Below the pieces are notes generated by a model that saw only the letters and a program-made list of their open reading frames with translations, did no database searches and was not told the origin of the DNA. A stretch of DNA of 29,397 nucleotides, taken from positions 1 through 29,397 of the forward strand of contig CANKNL010000006.1 of NCBI GenBank assembly GCA_947483345.1, in the 5' to 3' direction. Position 1 is the first letter of the stretch. Every line of letters begins with the position of its first letter. The DNA comes from Chitinophagaceae bacterium (GTDB taxonomy: Bacteria; Bacteroidota; Bacteroidia; Chitinophagales; Chitinophagaceae). Positions 23,720-29,397 of the stretch are shown piece by piece. The position numbers and the translations under genes are program-made.

Positions 23720-24361
23720 CTACAAATCAATATTCGGCTGCGGTGTGTAACGCAAATACGGTTTCACAATGTCAATGCCTTTGGGGAACTTTTTAATAGC
23801 GTCTTCAGTATTTACATTCAGTGCCACGATCACTTTTTCTCCTGCCTTCCAGTTAGCAGGAGTAGCCACACTGTAGTTGGCAGTCAGTTGTAAGGAATCC
23901 ACTACCCTTAACACTTCAACAAAATTCCTTCCGGTAGAAGCAGGATAAGTAATGATTAATTTCACAGTTTTATCGGGGCCAATAATCACCAACGACCTAA
24001 CGGTTGACGTTGCTGAAGCATTGGGATGAATAAAATCATACAATTCTGAAACCTTTTTGTCTTCATCTGCAATGATGGGAAATTCAACTTGGCAATGTTG
24101 TGTTTCATTTATATCATTGATCCAGCTCAGGTGTTTATCTACAGGATCAACACTTAATGCCAGTACTTTTACATGGCGTTTTGCAAACTCGTCTTTTAAG
24201 GCAGCAGTACGCCCCAGTTCGGTAGTACATACAGGTGTATAATCGGCAGGGTGAGAAAACAAAATACCCCACGAATCACCTAAATATTCATAAAAATCAA
24301 TGTCGCCTAAAGAGGTTTTAGCTTTAAAGTTGGGCGCGGTATCCCCTAATCGTAAACTCAT
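23720..24361 (-). CDS. 1-Cys peroxiredoxin (Prx6 type)
   Basis: The enzyme reduces hydrogen peroxide and organic peroxides in the cytoplasm. The 213-residue protein has the peroxidatic site HPADYTPVCTTELG (C45, with the Thr and Pro of the Pro-x-x-x-Thr-x-x-Cys motif) and the long C-terminal half typical of Prx6 (KFPKGIDIVKPYLRYTPQP). No resolving cysteine is present at the 2-Cys position; the only other cysteine (C90 region) is not conserved as a resolver, so a 1-Cys mechanism is likely. It is monocistronic with a clear promoter (24389-24420). Confidence 0.94.
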   Translation of the reverse strand: MSLRLGDTAPNFKAKTSLGDIDFYEYLGDSWGILFSHPADYTPVCTTELGRTAALKDEFAKRHVKVLALSVDPVDKHLSWINDINETQHCQVEFPIIADEDKKVSELYDFIHPNASATSTVRSLVIIGPDKTVKLIITYPASTGRNFVEVLRVVDSLQLTANYSVATPANWKAGEKVIVALNVNTEDAIKKFPKGIDIVKPYLRYTPQPNIDL

Positions 24362-24388
24362 AAATTATTATTTTTAGCTGTTGAAAAA

Positions 24389-24420
24389 CAAAAGTAATTA
24401 ATAGTTGTGGGCCACTACAA
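24389..24420 (-). promoter_or_regulatory. Promoter of the peroxiredoxin gene, with a dyad over the -33 region
   Basis: On the minus strand TTG (24418-24420), a 21-base spacer and TACTTTTG (24389-24396) match the consensus. The imperfect dyad GTTGTGGGCCACTACAAC at 24404-24421 covers the -33 element and could be an operator; no regulator can be named. Confidence 0.65.
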
Positions 24421-24463
24421 CAGCACATCATTATTTAACATTCTGATTAGTGGCCAGACCACT

Positions 24464-25615
24464 TTACTTCTTAGATGATGATGCCCTGTTCAATGCGTTT
24501 TTTCCAAAGCGTTCTTTTACCTGATCAATGGCTTTATATAAATCGGTCTTTCTTTCAACATCATCAAACAAATTGGTTTGTATGGCATCATGTGTCAGCT
24601 CGCTTAAACGTACGCCAAGCAAACGAACGGGGACACCTTTTTGATATAATTTATCAAACAACTCTTTTACTACAGGTATCATTTCATCATCGGCACAGGT
24701 ATAAGGAACAGTTGTTTGTTTGGAAGTCGTTTCAAAATCATGGTATCTTATTTTAACAGTTACACAGCCCGTCACTTTTCCATCCTGTCTCAGTTCATAA
24801 GCAATTTTTTCTGTTAACCTTACCAATTCTCCTTTTAAAAAATCCATATCGAGTTTATTTTCTTCAAATGTATTTTCGGATGAAATTGATTTAGATTCAT
24901 GATAGCTTGAAACTTCTCCATCATGTATACCCTGACTTTTGTACCAAAGATCAATACCCCATTTTCCCAGCTTTTCTTCCAGTTCTTCTTTTGTTTTTTC
25001 GCTGATGTCTTTAATGGTTATGATGTTCATTGCCTTCAGCACCGCATATGTATGGTCGCCAACGCCGGGTATTTTACTGACAGGCATGGGTGCTAAGAAT
25101 TCTTTTTCTTTACCAAATGGCACTTGTAAATAGCCATTAGGCTTGGCTTCGTCGGTGGCCATTTTTGCCATCATTTTATTACTGGCCAATCCAAAAGAAA
25201 TGGGGAGTTTGGTTTCATCCATAATCTGTTGCCGCAGATCTATGGTCCATTGCAGCGGGTTAAAAAACTTCTGCATACCCGTTAGGTCAATATAAAATTC
25301 ATCAACAGAGGCTTTTTCAAATAGGGGTGCCCTGGCTGCAATAATTTGAGTGACCCATCGGCTGTATTTGCTGTATTCGCCACGGCTCCAATTAAGCACA
25401 ACAGCCTGCGGACAAAGTTGCAATGCCTTACGCGAAGGCATGCCACTGTGTACACCAAATTTCCTGGCTTCATAACTGCAGGAGGTTACTACACCCCTGT
25501 CTCTGCCACCAACAAAAACAGGCTTGCCTTTATGCTCAGGGTGGTTAAGCAACTCTACCGATACAAAAAAAGTATCCAGGTCTAAATGTGCTATGATACG
25601 TTGGGGGGATGACAT
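24464..25615 (-). CDS. dinB: DNA polymerase IV (Y family)
   Basis: This translesion polymerase copies damaged DNA with low fidelity. The 383-residue protein has the catalytic residues in IIAHLDLDTFFVSVE (D12) and SVDEFYIDLTG (D105, E106), the steric-gate region, the helix-hairpin-helix segment MPVSKIPGVGDHTYAVLKAM and a little-finger domain at about 240-340. The frame can be opened from a TTG at 25639, but that segment lies in an A/T-rich repeat, so the ATG at 25613-25615 is preferred. The C-terminus (NALNRASSSKK) has no recognisable beta-clamp motif, though QTNLFDD just before it could serve as one. It lies downstream of rimM. Confidence 0.93.
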   Translation of the reverse strand: MSSPQRIIAHLDLDTFFVSVELLNHPEHKGKPVFVGGRDRGVVTSCSYEARKFGVHSGMPSRKALQLCPQAVVLNWSRGEYSKYSRWVTQIIAARAPLFEKASVDEFYIDLTGMQKFFNPLQWTIDLRQQIMDETKLPISFGLASNKMMAKMATDEAKPNGYLQVPFGKEKEFLAPMPVSKIPGVGDHTYAVLKAMNIITIKDISEKTKEELEEKLGKWGIDLWYKSQGIHDGEVSSYHESKSISSENTFEENKLDMDFLKGELVRLTEKIAYELRQDGKVTGCVTVKIRYHDFETTSKQTTVPYTCADDEMIPVVKELFDKLYQKGVPVRLLGVRLSELTHDAIQTNLFDDVERKTDLYKAIDQVKERFGKNALNRASSSKK

Positions 25616-25625
25616 AATTTTTCCG

Positions 25626-25695
25626 AAGTAAAAAGTCAAAGATCAAAAGTAAAAAATGCATGTGACTTTAAGTTGTACTTTTTGAATTTTGAATT
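25626..25695. repeat. A/T-rich palindromic intergenic element, rimM/dinB junction
   Basis: The left arm (AAGTAAAAAGTCAAAGATCA and onwards) and the right arm (ACTTTAAGTTGTACTTTTTG and onwards) are imperfect inverted copies around the centre AAATGCATGTG. The element fills the gap between the dinB start and the rimM stop (25696-25698), the same placement as in the nuo operon. Confidence 0.6.
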
Positions 25696-26211
25696 TCATT
25701 TATAAATCTCCAGCAATCCTTCAGGAAGATTAACATACACTTTCCTGTTTTTCGCATCTACTTTTTCCAGGCTCTCTTCATGAATGGGAATGAGTGCTTC
25801 TTTTCCATTTAATAGAATAGAACACAAAACCTGGTGAGGCTGTTCAATCACTTCCAGTATTTCGCCCAAGTCTTCCCCTTCATTGATAATATTAAAACCA
25901 AGTAATGCAATGGGCGATGATTTAGCTGCAAATTTTTTAAAGTCCGCTTCCGTTATCCAGACTTCCCTGGGTGTTAGTTTACGGGCGGTTTCCACTATGT
26001 CAATGCCTTCCAGTTTGATCACGGTTTCGTTGTGGTTTCGTATTTTAGCCGATTGCAGAAAATAAGGAATAAAGCTGTCTATTTTTTCTTCCAAAAAAAT
26101 GGCTTCTAAACCTTTGAGGGTTGTTTTTTTGCCGAGGTTATGCTGCAAAACAAGTTCGCCTTTTAAGCCTGTGCTGGCTGCAAGTTTTCCTATTTTAAAG
26201 TAGTGGTTCAT
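25696..26211 (-). CDS. rimM: Ribosome maturation factor RimM
   Basis: RimM binds the 30S head and S19 and assists 16S maturation. The 171-residue protein has the N-terminal barrel (HYFKIGKLAASTGLKGELVL), and the PRC-barrel with LLGFNIINEGEDLGEILEVI and EALIPIHEESLEKVD ending in VNLPEGLLEIY. The first open codon (26238) would add MQLLCILHP, but M at 26209-26211 fits the family start, MNHYFKIGK, better. RimM usually lies just after rpsP and before trmD; here rpsP lies upstream but separated by a repeat element and a terminator, and dinB takes the place of trmD. Confidence 0.92.
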   Translation of the reverse strand: MNHYFKIGKLAASTGLKGELVLQHNLGKKTTLKGLEAIFLEEKIDSFIPYFLQSAKIRNHNETVIKLEGIDIVETARKLTPREVWITEADFKKFAAKSSPIALLGFNIINEGEDLGEILEVIEQPHQVLCSILLNGKEALIPIHEESLEKVDAKNRKVYVNLPEGLLEIYK

Positions 26212-26280
26212 TGGGTGCAAGATACAAAGAAGCTGCAAGCCACAAGCTTCAAGGGATAAGCATGCAGGTTAAAATAACCA

Positions 26281-26516
26281 GTTGGCGGAGTTAATCTTTT
26301 AATGCCTCGTAGAGACTACAGACCTGCCTGCCGGTAGGCAAGGTTGGTAGAAACATTAAAATACCTGAGAAAAGTGCCGTAGGTACTACAGATTGCTGGG
26401 CTCTTCTATCATGCCTATGGCATTTATTTACGTTCTTGCCCTTTTTTTGCCAACCTTGCCTACCGGCAGGCAGGTCTATTGTTCCTAACGGGACTAAATA
26501 AATTAACTCCGCCAAC
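26281..26516. repeat. 236-bp nested inverted-repeat element (MITE-like)
   Basis: The ends are perfect 15-bp inverted repeats (GTTGGCGGAGTTAAT at 26281-26295, complement at 26502-26516). Inside them are perfect 27-bp inverted repeats (26321-26347 and 26450-26476, starting GACCTGCCTGCCGGTAGGCA), and an inner imperfect pair GCCGTAGG / CCTATGGC (26376-26383, 26414-26421). From memory, sequences with GTTGGCGGAGTTAAT ends and GTGCCGTAGGTAC centres recur in many Bacteroidota genomes. It has no transposase and no target-site duplication that I can see. Confidence 0.8.
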
Positions 26517-26650
26517 AGATTAAATACTTTAATTAGAAATGATGCACACTTGTATGACGTACAAGTGAGTGACACAACGATGATGCCATGAAAAACTGAA
26601 GTTTGTCCAAAAAAAAGATTTCTCGCTCCGTTCGAAATAACAAATAAAAA

Positions 26651-26673
26651 AAGTCCTGAAAAAATCAGGACTT
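26651..26673 (-). terminator. Intrinsic terminator of rpsP
   Basis: AAGTCCTGA (26651-26659) pairs with TCAGGACTT (26665-26673) around a five-base loop, and on the minus strand a T run (the A run before 26651) follows. It lies about 27 bases after the rpsP stop, so rpsP transcription should end before rimM. Confidence 0.8.
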
Positions 26674-26699
26674 TAAAGAATTAACGGAACAGAGGTATT

Positions 26700-27224
26700 T
26701 TATTCTTCTGTTTTGGTTTCTTCGGCAGCAGATGCCTCAATTGCAGCTTCAACCGGATCAGCAACAGGTGCTTCTACGGGTTCTGCAGTTGGTGCTACTT
26801 CAACTTTTGCTTCCACCTTTTTTACAATCGGTTGATCACGACGGTCGTTGCGGGCCTTTTTATGGGCTCCCTGCCGACGGGTAACATTTGAATCATGTTC
26901 AGATGTCCAGACAGTGAATTTCTCCATAGCACCTGCTTCATCAAATAAGCCTAAGCTTACACCACGAAGCAAATGTTTAAGATACAACACGCCTTTGAAA
27001 GACAGGATCCGGCGTACAGTATCGGTGGGTTGAGCACCTTTTTGTAACCAGTCCAATGCTTTCTGACGATCTACCTGTATAGTTGCAGGAACCGTTAAAG
27101 GATTGTAAGTACCTAATTTTTGAATAAATTTACCGTCACGTGGCGCTCTGCCATCTGCTACAACGATGAAATAAAAGGGGCGCTTTTTTGAGCCATGCCT
27201 TTGCAGTCTCATTTTTACAGCCAT
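26700..27224 (-). CDS. rpsP: 30S ribosomal protein S16 with long acidic C-terminal tail
   Basis: The N-terminal 80 residues are standard S16 (MAVKMRLQRHGSKKRPFYFI, then VADGRAPRDGKFIQKLGTYN, and QPTDTVRRILSFKGV). A basic segment follows (RRQGAHKKARNDRRD), then an Ala/Glu/Val/Pro-rich acidic tail from about 135 to 174. Total length is 174 residues, about twice the usual 80-90; extended S16 is common in Bacteroidota. The tail is probably disordered. It has its own promoter and terminator. Confidence 0.95.
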   Translation of the reverse strand: MAVKMRLQRHGSKKRPFYFIVVADGRAPRDGKFIQKLGTYNPLTVPATIQVDRQKALDWLQKGAQPTDTVRRILSFKGVLYLKHLLRGVSLGLFDEAGAMEKFTVWTSEHDSNVTRRQGAHKKARNDRRDQPIVKKVEAKVEVAPTAEPVEAPVADPVEAAIEASAAEETKTEE

Positions 27225-27277
27225 AAATAGAAATTTTTGGTTGTTATTAAATAGGGTTTGTCCTTAAAAAAGGATAA

Positions 27278-27309
27278 CAAAGATAATCAGCTGAATGGGA
27301 AATGCCAAA
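27278..27309 (-). promoter_or_regulatory. Promoter of rpsP
   Basis: On the minus strand TTTG (27306-27309), a 20-base spacer and TATCTTTG (27278-27285) match the Bacteroidota consensus. The predicted transcript has a leader of about 50 bases containing a short dyad (AAGGATAACA region), with no recognised ribosomal-protein autoregulatory structure. Confidence 0.7.
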
Positions 27310-27504
27310 TAATTGAATTCGCAACTGTAAACTTGGGTTTTTACCAGTTAAAGACAAAATACCAAAGCAACATATTGCATTTTTTTAACCAGTATCTGAT
27401 TTCAATTACTCAATCAGTTCTGTAAGCAACTTATTTCTACTTTAATGACTCCATTTAATAACCGGTTATGTGTAACCTCTATTTTTATCAAATAGAATTT
27501 GCCA

Positions 27505-28830
27505 CTACTTTTTTCTTTGTATAAATGAATATTTTAATCCAATGGTTACTTCAGTTGAATACAATTTCATTTCTCCCTCACCTACCCCGGCTAAAGGCAG
27601 GGCGATAGCAGGCGATACAAGAATTGCAAAATGTTTAGATAGTTTTTTTTCAAGCCCGGCAGATAGTCTTACAACAGAAAACAAATGTTTATTACCGGAA
27701 TAATATACGTCAGCCTTATAAGGCGTACCATACCTGTCATAATAAAAATTATAATCTTCCTTTTTCATAATATAAGAAGACAACCCTACTGAAGCAAAGA
27801 TATTTAATTTCTTACCCGGCATAAAATCATAACGAATGGTAAGCGGTATTTCATACACCCTGCAATTGGCCTCTACTTTATTAATATTCACGATATTCCA
27901 ATACGAACCCGGTTTTGTTTTATAATCAGATCCTGCTGCTACATATTTTTTATTACTCATAAAGAACCCGGTTTGCACACTTAGCTTTTTTGTAACCTGA
28001 TAACCAAAAGCCAGTCCGGCTCTCAGTGTTATTTTATCTGCCGAAAACAACTTTACGCCACTACCTTCCATACCGGCAGTAGCGATCACATAAAACCGAT
28101 ACACTTTATCTTTAAATCTTTGCTCTGGTGAGGGCTTTTTTATTATACTGTCAATTATTTTTTCAATTTCTTTTTCATTTGCTTTGTCTGCAGTCACTTT
28201 TATTACGATTACTTCTTCCTGTTTTGCAGAATCAATAACCTCATTTTCAACCGCTATAGTATTTTGTGATATGGATAATGCATCAGTCTGCACATCATCA
28301 GTTGTCATTTGGGCGGCCCTGATTTTTGCCCTGATTTTTACACGGGATTTTCCAAATAAACTCTTTTTCTGCGACAGCAGGTTTACTGATTCCGGATTTT
28401 TTTTATCGGACTGTATTACAAAGGACTTACTGTTTTTTACAACACCAGATGTATTGCTGATCTTATCTTTTGTAGCTTGGTTAGCCTGATCAATCTGTTC
28501 GGCATTAATGACATCAGCCAAACCAATAGTTTTATTCAGGTTGTCAACAGGCTTACTAGTAGCTGTAGCAGCGACCGCCTGATTATTTTTTTGGTCTGTT
28601 ATTTCATTTTTAGCAACTGAATCATTTAAAATAAAATAACTTAAAATACCAGCTCCAATTAAAAAAGGTAAAAGCCACCATAGCCAAAAAGCAAAAGGCC
28701 TTTTGCGGTCTTTATCCTTATCAAGCAAGGACTCCATCTGCTTCCATGCGGCTTCATCAAAAGCCGGTTCATAGGCTTCCGCAGCATTTTTGATGATTTG
28801 CTCAATATCCTTAAATGGCTTTTTGTTCAT
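27505..28830 (-). CDS. Putative membrane-anchored anti-sigma-like protein with C-terminal outer-membrane barrel domain
   Basis: This 441-residue protein has no signal peptide. Residues 1-45 are cytoplasmic and acidic/aromatic (KNAAEAYEPAFDEAAWKQME), a pattern I associate with Bacteroidota genes beside ECF sigma factors. A basic stretch and one transmembrane helix follow (about 47-68, WLWWLLPFLIGAGILSYFIL), then a 165-residue Lys/Ser/Glu-rich linker, then about 200 residues of alternating strands (from YRFYVIATAGMEGSGVKLFS to YSTEVTIGLKYSFIQRKK) like the outer-membrane beta-barrel domains of family OMP_b-brl_2. The start overlaps the sigma-factor gene by 20 bases, so they are translationally coupled. 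Anti-sigma function is inferred from this context, not shown. Confidence 0.75.
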   Translation of the reverse strand: MNKKPFKDIEQIIKNAAEAYEPAFDEAAWKQMESLLDKDKDRKRPFAFWLWWLLPFLIGAGILSYFILNDSVAKNEITDQKNNQAVAATATSKPVDNLNKTIGLADVINAEQIDQANQATKDKISNTSGVVKNSKSFVIQSDKKNPESVNLLSQKKSLFGKSRVKIRAKIRAAQMTTDDVQTDALSISQNTIAVENEVIDSAKQEEVIVIKVTADKANEKEIEKIIDSIIKKPSPEQRFKDKVYRFYVIATAGMEGSGVKLFSADKITLRAGLAFGYQVTKKLSVQTGFFMSNKKYVAAGSDYKTKPGSYWNIVNINKVEANCRVYEIPLTIRYDFMPGKKLNIFASVGLSSYIMKKEDYNFYYDRYGTPYKADVYYSGNKHLFSVVRLSAGLEKKLSKHFAILVSPAIALPLAGVGEGEMKLYSTEVTIGLKYSFIQRKK

Positions 28831-29397
28831 AATAATTTACATCTGCTTCCTGCAGCATTTTTTTAATATTCATTCTGGCTTTAGACAGGTTGGATTTTGA
28901 AGTGCCTACCGATATATTTAACTGTTTCGCAATCTCTTCATGTTTAAACCCGTCAATAACAAACAGGTTAAAAACGGCCCTGTAAACAGGTGACAACCGT
29001 TGAACAACGGCAATAATTTCTTTGTAAGTCATCCGGTCAATAGATGTTTCAGTTTCATCAGCTATATTAAAATGATTATCGAAAATTTCAGCAACAAGAA
29101 AGTGTTGATTATTTTTTCGTAATCGATCAATAGCCGTGTTGATCATGATCCGTTTCATCCAGCCTTTAAGCGAGGCTTCTATATCAGCGTAATGAGGGTT
29201 AAAAGTGGCAAGTGCCCGGAATATTTTTAAAAAACCATCATTTGTTATTTCAGCAGCATCGTCCGGATTGGTACAATATCGCATACAAATACCCATTGAG
29301 TAGCCATAATATAATTGATAAAATAATTTTTGGCTATCCCTTTCTGCTTTTACACAACCCTGGATAATATGTAACAGATCTGGTCTGTCTGACAAAA
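28811..29397 (-). CDS. ECF-type RNA polymerase sigma factor (5' end at or beyond window edge)
   Basis: The product has sigma region 2 (CMRYCTNPDDAAEITNDGFL then KIFRAL, and GWMKRIMINTAIDRLRKN) and region 4 (LSPVYRAVFNLFVIDGFKHE, EIAKQLNISVGTSKSNLSKA), separated by a short linker, which is the extracytoplasmic-function layout. The first possible start inside the window is TTG at 29393-29395; a true ATG may lie just outside, so the 5' end is treated as incomplete. The gene overlaps the following membrane protein by 20 bases. Such pairs usually couple an envelope signal to gene expression. Confidence 0.9.
   Translation of the reverse strand, partial: LSDRPDLLHIIQGCVKAERDSQKLFYQLYYGYSMGICMRYCTNPDDAAEITNDGFLKIFRALATFNPHYADIEASLKGWMKRIMINTAIDRLRKNNQHFLVAEIFDNHFNIADETETSIDRMTYKEIIAVVQRLSPVYRAVFNLFVIDGFKHEEIAKQLNISVGTSKSNLSKARMNIKKMLQEADVNYYEQKAI

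Noticed and set aside
25616..25639. Eight-residue extension of DinB from a TTG codon
   Set aside because: It lies within the A/T-rich repeat, and the ATG at 25615 fits the family start.
26291..26575. Minus-strand open frame of 94 codons inside the nested inverted-repeat element
   Set aside because: Its sequence is the translation of the repeat (words such as LPAGRQG occur from the palindrome itself), and it has no domain.
27458..27497. Terminator for the beta-barrel gene (palindrome ATAACCGGTTAT and a 7-bp A/T stem)
   Set aside because: The stems are short and A/T-rich with no convincing T run, so neither is reported as a terminator.

Overview
The window looks like chromosomal DNA of a Bacteroidota bacterium, probably of the Chitinophagaceae type (an inference from gene content and signals; no taxonomic search was possible). 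The supporting signs are low G+C, promoters of the TTG-N19-22-TAnnTTTG class, few Shine-Dalgarno sites, a Bacteroidota-style TonB, a short NuoG, a long-tailed ribosomal protein S16, an ECF sigma factor overlapping an inner-membrane-anchored beta-barrel gene, and many palindromic intergenic repeats.

Bases 1-11504, minus strand: a complex I (NADH:quinone oxidoreductase) operon in canonical order, nuoA-B-C-D-E-F-G-H-I-J-K-L, with nuoL running off the left edge. nuoA has a clear promoter (11475-11504). Two foreign-looking genes interrupt the operon: a secreted NTF2/DUF4440-like protein between nuoE and nuoF, and a four-helix-bundle S23-family protein between nuoF and nuoG. Several gene junctions are filled exactly by an A/T-rich palindromic repeat, and the S23 gene sits between two arms of such a repeat. 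A strong terminator (11522-11549) separates nuo from the module upstream.

Bases 11588-15435, minus strand: a TonB, a small two-helix membrane protein, a PstS-like phosphate-binding lipoprotein and a TPR protein, probably one envelope operon.

Bases 15540-20020: a low-molecular-weight protein tyrosine phosphatase followed by hisS (plus), a convergent thiolase of the 3-oxoadipyl-CoA type (minus), and rlmN (plus). The phosphatase and rlmN have promoter boxes ending four bases before their ATG, which suggests leaderless mRNAs.

Bases 20049-24361: a decayed minus-strand reading frame with two in-frame stops, a DUF2135-like lipoprotein with its terminator, a Spy/CpxP-like periplasmic protein, overlapping genes for two pseudouridine synthases (RsuA/RluB type and RluA type), a double hairpin, and a convergent 1-Cys peroxiredoxin.

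Bases 24464-27309, minus strand: dinB, rimM and rpsP. A 236-bp inverted-repeat element and a terminator lie between rpsP and rimM, two genes that are usually cotranscribed. Bases 27505-29397, minus strand: an ECF sigma factor (cut by the window edge) overlapping a gene whose product joins a cytoplasmic N-terminus, one membrane helix and a C-terminal outer-membrane-type barrel. No tRNA, rRNA, CRISPR array, transposase or phage gene was found.
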